Source: Latrodectus hesperus (taxonomy: Eukaryota > Arthropoda > Arachnida > Araneae > Theridiidae). Taken from it: a stretch of DNA of 64,000 nucleotides. The notes beneath the pieces were generated by a model that worked only from the letters and a program-made list of their open reading frames with translations, did not search any database and was not told the origin of the DNA. Below, in pieces: positions 21,501 to 33,500 of this stretch; position 1 is the first letter of the stretch; every line of letters starts with the position of its first letter. A program made the translations under genes and the position numbers. The stretch lies in assembly GCA_037975125.1 (NCBI GenBank), contig CM075858.1:66564140-66628139 (forward strand), in the 5' to 3' direction.

Positions 21501-24500
21501 ATTTTCTTTTCTGTAATATTTTTTCATCTAAAATTTTTTGCACATTTGTTTTCTTAATTTAAAAATTATCGCAGAAATTCTTAAATTTGAAGAATTGCAT
21601 AACATGATATTTTTGTATAAACCATATTTTTCGTCCAAATCAGGGATGCACAACCTATGGCCCGCGGGTGAAAATTGGCCCGCGTCGCCTTTAAAGTTGG
21701 CCCGCGAATGTTGTTAATAAAATAAGACTAATTTAAAAAGAAATGAGACTCTTTCAAATAAACAAAAGAAAAAATCTGATAGGAAAACGATTCTACATCA
21801 GAATAAATATTTTACATCTGTTCATTAAGTTCATTTTTTTTATAACGCGGATTTTCTGTTTGTTCCCTTCATGGCTACCCGAGAGTATGAATTTTCGTAT
21901 AGGAGTTCAAAATGCAGCTGCATGTGCAGCTTTCTTTGGCAGCCCTTACATTTGTGAGCAAACTTTTTCTTTAATGAATTTAAACAAATCAAAAATAAGA
22001 AATAGAATAGCAGATGAGAACCTTTCTTCTGTTTTACGTATTGCCACAACGAATCTTAAGCCCAACATAATATCAATAACTTCAAATATTCAGTCACAGC
22101 CATCACATTAAATTTTACTAATTTTTTTTCAAAATTTAAACTGTGTTCTTTGTAAAATTACCAAAAAATTTTTTCCTGTTATTCAATTTCAAGTTTTTTT
22201 CTGGAAATAAAGTATTTTAAGCATATCTATAATGTTTGTGTTTTATTCCTTCATTGTATAATGTTTGCATGAGTAAAATAAGTAAATTAATAATTGTAAT
22301 TCATGCGTATTGCCACAAAAAAACAGTGTTTTTACGTTTTTAACATGTTTTAACATTTACGTGCTGCTTTGGCCCTCGACTTGATCTTTTTTCATATTTT
22401 GGCCCCTCATTCTGAAAAGGTTGTGCACCCCTGGTCTAAATTAAAGTATAATTTTAATGTAAATGTTCAACATGTATAAAATTGTTAAAACAAAATTTTA
22501 AAGTTTGTACTTTTAAATGTTAAAGATTTGCAAAATTCTATCTAAAATCATTGGGTTTATCAAAATTATTTTATTAATTATGTAAAAAAAATTCAGTTAC
22601 TAAATCTGAAATTCTTCAGTTTATTTGTTTTTAATTAGATGTTATTAAATGTAATTTTCATTAATCATTATTTTCATTACTGTCCGTAATTACAATACTG
22701 TCTTTTATATTCGTTATATATTTTGCTGTGGATATAGTGCCAGAATTTCAATCCTGTCTTTTATATTTGTATTGTATTTCACGATGGATATCATGCCAGA
22801 CATTAAACTCTGACTTTAATATTCATTTTCAATTTTGCTGTGCATTAAGCGCTGGACGAAAAATGAAAGTTAAAATTTCATTTAAATTTTTTTTGTAGGC
22901 ATAGAATTCCTAAAATTGTATGTTAAGTATTTAAATTTCTTATAATAAACAAAATCATGGAATCAATCTATTTTTAAAATTATTCTAGATTTGTCTACTT
23001 TTATGTGCTAATGATTTGTGTTACAAATCACACACACACACTGAAGTTTATTTTACTTATTTTTAACTAGGTGTTATTAAATGTAATTATTTTTGCTACT
23101 TTATTTCCTTTAATTTTTTTTCTGAATTATTTTTAAATAGAATCTTTGAATCAGATTTACTGTACGGTCACCCTTTTCGTGATTTTTTGGCGCCAAATTT
23201 AACGAACATTTTTACTGGAAACCCGACAAACTAGTATTTTGGCAACCCTATTTGTCATTTATTTCTCATGAATATTTAGCGATTTAAATTCATTAACATA
23301 AGATTTAATCAAAAAAATTTTTATGGATAATTTAACATATCAACTTTATTATTTTACCATTGATGTTTGAAATATATAAATCTGCATTTCTTGTTAATTT
23401 TGTAAAATTAGTTGAGCATATTGTTAGATACCAATAATTTATGAAATGTTTGTCACTATTTCAGCCATTTTCCTCCTGCCATTTTTCCCGATCGGACATT
23501 CACCATATGGGTCATCCTTGGTGACTTTTTGAAAATTTCGCCAAGGGTGACCGTGCGATAAAATTTTACCGAATCTTTAATCAATTCATTACTATATTTT
23601 TATATACTATTAGGCATAAAAATTTGAAATAGGAAAGATTTACATAATTAATAGCAATTATGTAAATAATCCTGCTTTATTTACATAATTGTTTTTGTTT
23701 TCTTATTTAGTGTTAGGCCTAGTAATTTGAAATTGGGAAAACCTGCATTTTCTTATGCCGATTGACACCCATTTTGGGTTGCTAATCAATTTCCAATGCC
23801 CCTGTTTTCTCAGCTTGGCGAAAACAGTGGCATTGGCATTTCTCAGCTTGACGAAAAATTTTTTCAATGAGACCGTTGTACTCAGTTCTATCCAAACTAT
23901 TGATTGGCACTAATTGTAGGTTGATAATCAAATTCTAATACCTACGTCTCCTCTATTTGCTGAAAATTGTTAGTCACATCTATTAAAGATATAGTTATGA
24001 AAAATATTTGCATCACTTACGTAATCATTGCTTATGTTTATAGATCACGATCACCACTTGATAAAAACAAGTCAAATCGTAGTAGAGATTCCAGTGCAAA
24101 TAGAAACCGCCAAGTTCGGAGTAATAGGTCGAGGTCTCCTCGTTCCAGACGTACTAGAGCTCCAACAAACCGACGAATTTATGTTGCTAACATTCCTTAT
24201 GATTGTAAATGGACTACTGTGAAAGATTTATTTAGAGAAAAAGGTATATTTTGTACAGAATTTATTCTTTTTAGTGTTACACATATTATTTTTTAATCAT
24301 TGTTATTGTTTCATTGTATTAACATTTCATAGCATAATAAAATGTTAAAAAACTTGCCTTTTAGTTAATTTTGTCAAATTATTTAGCTTATAAATATTGT
24401 TGCTCACTTTTCAAAATTTGTATAATTTTAGGAGATTAATTGGTCCATTAAGTGTTGAATGTTTTTAAAAATAGCTGTTTTACACAAGTAGTTTCTGAAA

Positions 24501-27500
24501 TGAACCTTGATAAATGGTTATCTAATAAAATTAACACATTTTGTAGGTATTTTTCTGTTATACCCATCTTGATAATTCCTATAATGGGAAAGAAAAAATA
24601 ATTGTATATTACTGTCCAAAATATTTTGTTTCCATCATGAATAATTTAAATAGTTTACATTTTTAGAAAATACTAAATTTTCATTTTATAAATTAAATAA
24701 ATATTACTTGACGAAACTTATTTAAATGTCAATGTAAATATTTGGCGGTAACTGCTTAGAAATCACATTGATGTTTGATTGCTTAAATATAGTGCATTAG
24801 TTAATTTATTCAATGAAAGAAAATTGCTGTATTTGGCTGTTTTTTTTTATCTTTGGTGACTTGTGACCGTAATGTTCCTTTTAACTGACAAATTTATCAC
24901 TAAGCCATCTTTTGCACAAACTAGCTTTTGCTTTAATTTGTCATTCTTCATTCAGTTTTTGTAAAAAAATTTTAGCCATTAAAATCATCCTATCTATTAT
25001 ACATTATCTTCGCATTTCCATAAGAAAATGCTATTTATTTAGGTTCATAAGCTGGGAGTATAATAGAAAAGAACTATTTTGGTTTTAGCTTGATTGTTTG
25101 TATTTTCAGTTGTTAAGTTTTTTGGTAAATTGAATGTTAATTTTTTTAAACAAATTTTACACTGTTGGATTCTTAATGTTTCTGTGTTTTTACACTGGTT
25201 TTTAATTTACTTGGTTTACTGGTAATTAATTAGTGATACTTTAAATTTTTTCTGTTTGCATTGATCAATTGAAAAAAATATTAATGTTTTCAATATTTTT
25301 TAAATCTTTGAGTAGATAAAATTTCTAATTGCCTTATATCCTGCTAGTTTTAAAATGTTCCACAAAATCATTATCAAGGTACCTTTCAAAACTTAAATTA
25401 CATTTTTCTGCATTAAGAAATTATTATTAAAAATATTAAATATAGTTCAATTAATGAGTGTTTCAAGGAAAAAATTATTGAAATAAGACAAGATTAGCAT
25501 TTGAATTTAAGTTATTCATAATTTTGCTGTAAAATAAAAAGCTTTATCTTAAATGTCGATTTAAACACATTTAAGATGTTCATTTTTTACATTGCTTAAT
25601 TTTATTTAATTTTTCTAAAATATTATGTTAAACAGAATTTTTATTTTAGTTGGTGATGTATCATATGTTGAATTATTTGATGATGAAAATGGAAAATTCA
25701 GAGGTTGTGGGTAAGTCTTTTCATAAGAAAAATTGCTGTTGAGTTTATAATATCAGAATTCCTAAGTTCTATAATTAATATTGCATATTATAATTCTTCA
25801 GCTAATTTATTTGCTTTTTAAAACTGAGTTGTTAGCTTGCTTAATGGTTAGTTAATTCTCTGGCCCTATTTTCAACTGTTAATGGGTTTGAATCCACTCT
25901 TGGGCTTGAACATTTGTTGTGGTTTGAAATCTACTTTTAAATGTAGGGTCACTTTGATTAACTCTTGTGTATAGAAGACATTTATTGAACTACAAACAAA
26001 TCAAACCATAACTTTTCCAAATGTAGATTTCTAATAAATATTTTTTTTAACTGTCAGTTATTGTGATTAAATGTTTGTTTTAAAGCAGCTATGTAGTTTC
26101 TTGTTTCATCTGACTAATAGTCATTCAACTACTTTCAGTTTTGTAACTCTGAAAATTTAAAATTTTGCGTATACATATTTTTGGGTACAAATCTTGACTA
26201 AATTTTTTATTGTCTTTGTTTTAAACTTCTGCTGTTTCTCAAACAAGGATGTTAATTTGTAGATGAGCATTTAGATATTTTTTGTTAATTTTGATTAATT
26301 TCTATTTTTTTAATTATTTGATTAAAATTAAGTTCTATTTTGATTAATTTCTATTTTATTGTGGTCTTTACAAGCTTTTTCTGTCATATGAAACATTATC
26401 CTTTGTCTTAAATTAAGTTGTAACATCTCAACAGTAACATCTTAGAAAAGTTCTAAGGTGAATGAGGTAAAAAGTTCATTAGTCTGTAAACAATCGCCCT
26501 ACTAATGTTGTATTTACTTGAAAATCACCTTTATTTTCATTTTTCTTACTTGACTCGTTTTGTGTAATTTAAACTGTTAGAAGATAGAAATTTATAAAAG
26601 TTAAAGAAATTATATTGCAGACTGAAAATTAGCTGCATGTTCTTGAATTTCTATGAATTTAAAAATTTTTTAACTGTAAATAATTTAATAGTAAATAAGC
26701 TAAAGGGAAGTTATTTATGATTTTCATTTGATCTGATTTACATGATATATGTAGGAGTATAATATACTTTAATGAGCACCCTAAAAATTTTTATTGTGAC
26801 TTGCACAGATAAAATATGCCACATTCTCTTTTATAAAACATCTGGAATCAACACTCTTTTGGAAGGAATATCATTTAATTAAATTGTGTATATATACATA
26901 TATGTATGTATATATAAATATAGCTTAATATTATTTTATAATGGTTAGAAAATCCTATAAATTTTATCTTTTATGATATTGTATAGACTTAAATTCATCA
27001 TGCTGACAGAATCTTTTGAATCCTTATTTTATAATTATTTATTTTAATGGTTAACATTCTTGTTAGTTGACTGTTAAACGATGAACGGAACTGTTACAGT
27101 GGGTGACCAGTTAATGAACAGTTCATATTGCAAACAAATTAGACATCAAACACTTTTAAGAAAAGTTTTTGTGATCGAACAGCAAACACATATTTGGATG
27201 ATGCACTGAAATGAATTCTAGCAAACACTTCTTGGCTCTTGGAGTATGATGTGCTGGGTTGCCAAATCAAACAGACCAAAAATCGTTTATCTTATACGAA
27301 TTATGTTGCTTGCCAATTGAACTTCAGAATTCTATACTAGAAATGTTTTCCCTGCTAGAATATTTATAGCCAAAGTAGGCAATCAGTTTCGGTTTTAATT
27401 TCATTCAAAACTGAATTTTATTTTGAATTTGAACTAATTTTATTTTGAGTACTCTCATACATTCCTTGAAAAAATGGGAAGATGTCAGAGCTGTGGTCTT

Positions 27501-30500
27501 AAAATGGCACCCAAACCAAGATAAGCTATCAGTAAGGTTAAGGATATTTACAATAATAAACATATTAACAATAGTTTAATAATCTCCGAAAAGTCTTAAG
27601 AAAGAGTTTATGGAGGCGTTAAAGAATATATCCAATCTACATTGGACATATTCTTCAACTTCTCCATAAAAAATAAAAAACTGATTAATATTTAAGATTA
27701 TACATATGTAGAAGTTTTAGTAAACTAACTGAAATAGTTTTTATAAACTTGCTAAAAAATTATACATGCTTTTTTTAATATAAATTTTCAAATCTCCAAA
27801 ATGAATTAATCAATTTCTCAAAAAAATCTGTTTATGGTAAATCAATGATCGATTAACGAACGATTCAGATAGCAAACATAATCTTGTAATAGATAATGTT
27901 CAATAACTGATCATCCACTGTATTACTTGGACTAGAGAAGCAATCTTTTACAAAAGCTTTTTTGCATAATTTATTTTCATTTGATACTGAGTATAAATAG
28001 TTTATATAGTTATCTATAATGCTTGAATTAAATTTTAATATTTTAGAATTGTTGAATTTAAAGAAGCAGCATCAGTGCAAAAAGCAGTAGATTTATTGCA
28101 TAGGTATGAATTTAAAGGAAGACAATTGGTTGTAAAAGAGGTAAGTAATCTCTTGAAAAGTTTGTTGTTGCTTCATATTTTAAGTTAAAATGCAATTTTT
28201 ATATTTACATACATTCATAGGACTTTGATGTTGATCGTGATAAAACTGGAAAGCCACTTGGTAGGAGTCGAAGTGCTGGTGGAGGTAACATGGAAAGAGA
28301 CAGAGACGATTATGCAAATCTTGCTGGACTTGGAAATAATAATTCTCCTCAGTATAACACATATGGATTAAGTCCTCAATTTTTAGATGCACTAGGGATA
28401 ACTGGTCCTTTAACAAATAGAGTATTTGTTGCAAATGTAAGTAATTTGTGTTATTTCTTGTCTTTGGTTTATCTTAATGAGTAAAATGTGTATCAAGGTC
28501 AAATGTGCCCTTCTAAATCTTTAATTAATTTAAATCTTTGAATCAAAATATGTCTTATTTAAATCTTATAATTATCTAAAATGTGCCTTACTTAATCAAA
28601 AAATCATTAAATTTTTTGCATATATAATTTTCAATTGCTTGTTATAAATGTGAATTGATTAGGTAACAACTAAAAATTTATTATTTACCTGAGATGTATA
28701 CATTACAAGATGCTAGTTTTCTAATTTAAAATAAATTGATTTTCCAACATGGATGAGGCAGCCAATGTTAGTAGATTTACCTGATATATCAAATATGTAA
28801 AATCAAAAAGAATCTGTAGAAATTTATAGTGATGAGTTTGTTAAAACTTTATTTAATATAAAAGGAAAGATGGCATGGCTTTGTGAGAAAACAGAAATCA
28901 AATATTCAAATTCAGTCAAATGTGCAAGAAAACTATTGTTATCATTTCCATTTTCATATTTAGCTGAATGTGGATTTAGTGCTGTAACTGATTTATTGGT
29001 AAAAAAAAAAAAAAAAAAAAAAAGAAATTGTCTGGATATAGCATAACAGGGAGACTTGAGGCTGAAGTTTACCAAATTAGAACCTAACATAAAATCTCTA
29101 TGTAGCGAGCATCAAGTGCAAGGATCTCACTAAATTAAAGTACTAAATTATAGAAAATTTTTTATTAAAATCATTTCAAATTTGAATTTTAGTTTTTCAT
29201 TAAGCGTTTTGAAAATTTACTTACTGTGCTTCAATGCTTACCGTGCAACAATTTTTCAGTGATTTCTTCCTGAAACTTATAATTTAATTTTCTTAAGTAA
29301 ATAATTAAATGTTTGAATGTCAAAAATTTTGCATATGTTATATAGATGAACATAAGTATTTTAGAAGGCTTAGGTGGGGTATGACACAAAAAATGTTGGA
29401 AAGATGCTTGTTTGAATGGTGTCTTAAATGAGTAAAAGGGAATTAGAGCTAACTTTATTAGAATTGCTCAATTTTAATTCTCTTTCCTAGCATCGTCATA
29501 ATTTTTTGTGAAACAGTCTGAGCAGTTTAAAATTATTTAAATAATAAAATATAGAAACAAAGAGAATCCCAAATCTAGATTTTATAATTTTTGCCAATTT
29601 ATATAATTAAAAAGAGTAATTCATTGTATGTAAAAAATTAATGTTTTTATTCTCTATCTGTTTTTATTTAAAAACCTGCTCATGATTACTAATATAATTT
29701 TGTTAATGTATTTTACAATATATTTTTGTGTGTTGAATGTTTATTGGATTTCATTAATCCAATATTATTTTTCAAGGCAGAAGTTCATCCCTGTTTTTAA
29801 AAATTATAAGTTATTTAAAATATATTGTGTGTCCAATTTCAATGTTGATTTATTAGTCATAATTTACTGTCTAACTTAAAGACATTGGTTTATAAAACCT
29901 CAATAACCAAATTTTTTATTAAAATTAAAAAATGTTTAAAGACTAGGCAGTTAGAACAGTGTATTTATTGAAATTATCAATTAATTAAGATGAATGTATG
30001 CCATTTTTTCTTTGAATGTAAAGGATGTACTAAGAACTGTCTCTTTTAAAAGTGATAAATTGGCACTTCAGCTGCCATTTCTTTAGTGTACTGCAAACTT
30101 CTTTTTTTAAAAGATTTAAACATTAATTATTTCCCTTATATAGCTGGATTACAAAGTTACTCCCCAGAAATTAGAAGAAGTATTTAAACTTGCTGGGAGA
30201 GTTGTAAAGATTGATTTAAAAAGAGATGAAGAAGGTAACAGCAAAGGCCATGGAACTATTGAAATGGGACATCCAGTGGAAGCTGTGCAAGCTATTTGTA
30301 TCCTTTCATGATTTGTCAAAAATGCTATTCCGTACTTAAAAGATATAAATGTCAACAATATTGCTTCAGAGAAAATAATTTTTAACATCACACTCTTAAA
30401 AATGTTTCTTTATTTTTGACTTCTCAAATTTTAAAATTTTATATTTATACATGATTATATCCCTTGACCGTATACTTAAGCTATGTTTAATGGACAGAAA

Positions 30501-33500
30501 TATTATAACAGAACTATGAGTGTCAGAATGGTAAGTTATTTAAATTGTGTTAACTTTTTATGAAATGTTTTTAACTTGTCATTTATAAAAATATTTATAT
30601 CCTGAATTTATTGTTTTAATATTTTATGGACAAAATCAAAAACTTCATATTTTAAATTTAGTCGTATTATCAGTTTAAAAATCTAAGTAATTTCTTCGAT
30701 GTGATTGAGCTACTTAACCGAAAGCATTTATTTTTAAATTTGTGCATAGATGGGAAAAACTTGTGTGCATTTATAATTGACTGTACTATATATACGATTC
30801 ATGTTGTGTCTAAAAGCATGATCTAGTCTTTATTGGGCAAATTGAACAATACTTTTAATACTAAAAATTTAAATATTTAATTAATTAATAAAGTTTAAAT
30901 TTTTAGTAAAAGTTATTTCAATTAAAGTTAGTGAAAAATAATAAATAATAGTAAGTTTTAAATGATGAGAATAAATTGATAAATGCACATGTTCTAAAAC
31001 AGAAAATTTATAATTCTCAAGATGCATTCCAAAATATAAATTTTTAAACTCATTTGGTGTAGACTGTTTTGATTACAGTTTCAAGACCTTGGGTTGAAGG
31101 TCTCTTCTTGCAATATTATATATGTTATTATCAATGACAGAACAATGCAAAATGTTGGAAACTATAAAAAAGCATATTAGCATAATCTAGTGTTATTTGC
31201 GAAATCAAAAAGCTAATAGTTTAAAAAAAATTACTGCTTTTCTAAGGAAAATTAATTAGAATTCTATTGTTCCTAAAGAAATTAAAATAATTTTTCAGTC
31301 ACTTCTTTAAAATTGCAATACCTAATTCTGGGCTTTAAGGTAAATTATTTGTGAATTGTAAAATGGAGAAAAAAATCCTCTAACTTCTAATGTTAAAACA
31401 CTAATTTATGATGCAAATTGTTTATGAAGCTGCATAAATCGATAAATATTTTAATTAAGAAATTTTTATCTTCAGAATTTTTTAAAACAGCACCCTTGGC
31501 ATTGTAAATAATTTTTTATTAATAAAATGGAATCTCAGTTTGATTATATCTGTTAAAAATAAATTATAAAAACTTCCAGAGTTGTAATAAATATTTGAAA
31601 TTAACTTTCTTATTTTGTTTGTTTTAAATTGGAAATTTAGTTCAATCATTGAAATTGCATTTATGACTAAATTTGTATGTTTCAGGACAAAAAGCACCAT
31701 GATGATCCTGAGGATAAACGCTTACCTGGTTTGTGCATTTTTTGTTGTGATAATCTATATTAGAAATGTAATTCAATATGTTAAAATATGTTTTTATCTT
31801 TTTAGAGGGCCTTCAAAGTGTTGGAAAAGGTCTTGGTGCTAATGGACTTCCTCTCCATTTATCAAGTAAACAATTTTAAAATTTATCACGATAAAGTAAA
31901 AATGAAATTTTAATTCAACATTTTAATAAATATGGCTTTTTTCATTTTTAACTAAATTTTTTAGAGTAGATAGTGAAATATGACTCCATTTTAATATTAT
32001 AATAATTCTAATAAATTTAATGTAAAATGTGGAGCTTAAATAGTCTATTGATTTGTAAAGAAAGGTTTGTCAGGGCTCTCATAAACTTTGGAAGAGAGGA
32101 AGCATTTTTTAAAAGTGTTAGAATACTTATTAACTTGACATGAATTCTGTGAATTGGAGCTGAAAGGGAACTACTGTTAATCAGAACAATTGTATATAGA
32201 TTTCTATGGCAACTTTATTATCCTGTCCTGTAGTGAAAAATTAAACAGATGTGTCAAGATCATTGAAATTAGAGACCTTTTCATTTTTAACGTGGTGGTC
32301 TGTCATACCATGGCAAACAAGGTTTACATAGGAACTTGTGTTCCAAAATGCAAATAGCGACCGCTAGAGGGCAATGTTCGCAGGCTGATGGAAGAGTGGG
32401 AAGTGTGATTATTTCAGGCGACGACGCTGCAGGAGAACGATGAATCGGTTTTCTAATGAAGAATTGGTCAATATGATTTACGCATATGGTGCTGCAGATG
32501 GAAATGGGCGAGCCGCGGGAAGGATATATCTTGAGCGCTTCCCAAACAGATGTCAGCCAAGTCGTGCTTTGTTAAGGTAACTGTTTCACAGATTGCGCAA
32601 GGTAGGAGCTTTCAAGACAGGTAGCCACATCGGTCGAGAACGCACTACACGCACACCTGTCGCAGAGGAAGCTGTTTTACGGGAATTTGAAAGGAACCCG
32701 GCAACAAGCCTCCGAGCTATTGAACGCGTCTTGGGTGTACCTCGTTCCATCATTCATCGCATACTGCACGAGGACAGGCAACACCCCTACCACATCCAAA
32801 GAGTACAGGCATTGTGCGATGATGATTATTCCCAACGCGTTGCATTCGCACGCTGGTATTTGCAAAAACGGATAGCACAGATGGATTTTCCATCGCAGAT
32901 TTTGTTTACTGACGAAGCATCTTTTACACGGGATGGTGTTCTGAACCTGCACAACATGCATGTGTGGGTGCATGAAAACCCAAGATATACACGTGGTCAT
33001 GCAAATCAACGACGCTTCAGCATAAACATTTGGGTTGGTATTATCGGTGACATGCTAATTGGCCCTTACCTACTTCCTGAACGTCTCGATGGGAATAACT
33101 ATCATACTTTTCTAGAAAGGGTGTTGCCGGATCTGTTGGTTAACCTTCCAGCAGCTACACGACGAAACATGTGGTTTCAACATGATGGAGCGCCTGCGCA
33201 TTTTAGCCACAGTGTATGGGAATATCTCGATGGGACATACCCTGATCGCTGGATTGGCAGAGGCAGACCACTCCCATGGCCACCGCGATCCCCTGACCTG
33301 ACTCCCCTGGATTTTTATCTGTGGGGATACATGAAATCCTTGATATAAAAGATTCCCACTACATCGGACACGGATCTCGTTGCCAGGATCGTGGAAGCGG
33401 CAGCACGTATCCATGACACACCTGTGCATTTTGAACGGCTCCGTAATTCCATGCGTTGATCTTGTGAAGATTGCATTGCTGCGAATGGAAGGAATTTTGA

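Noticed and set aside
25884..25895. B-box-like sequence suggesting a tRNA gene
   Set aside because: Acceptor and anticodon stems do not pair, so it was called a SINE head and not a tRNA gene.
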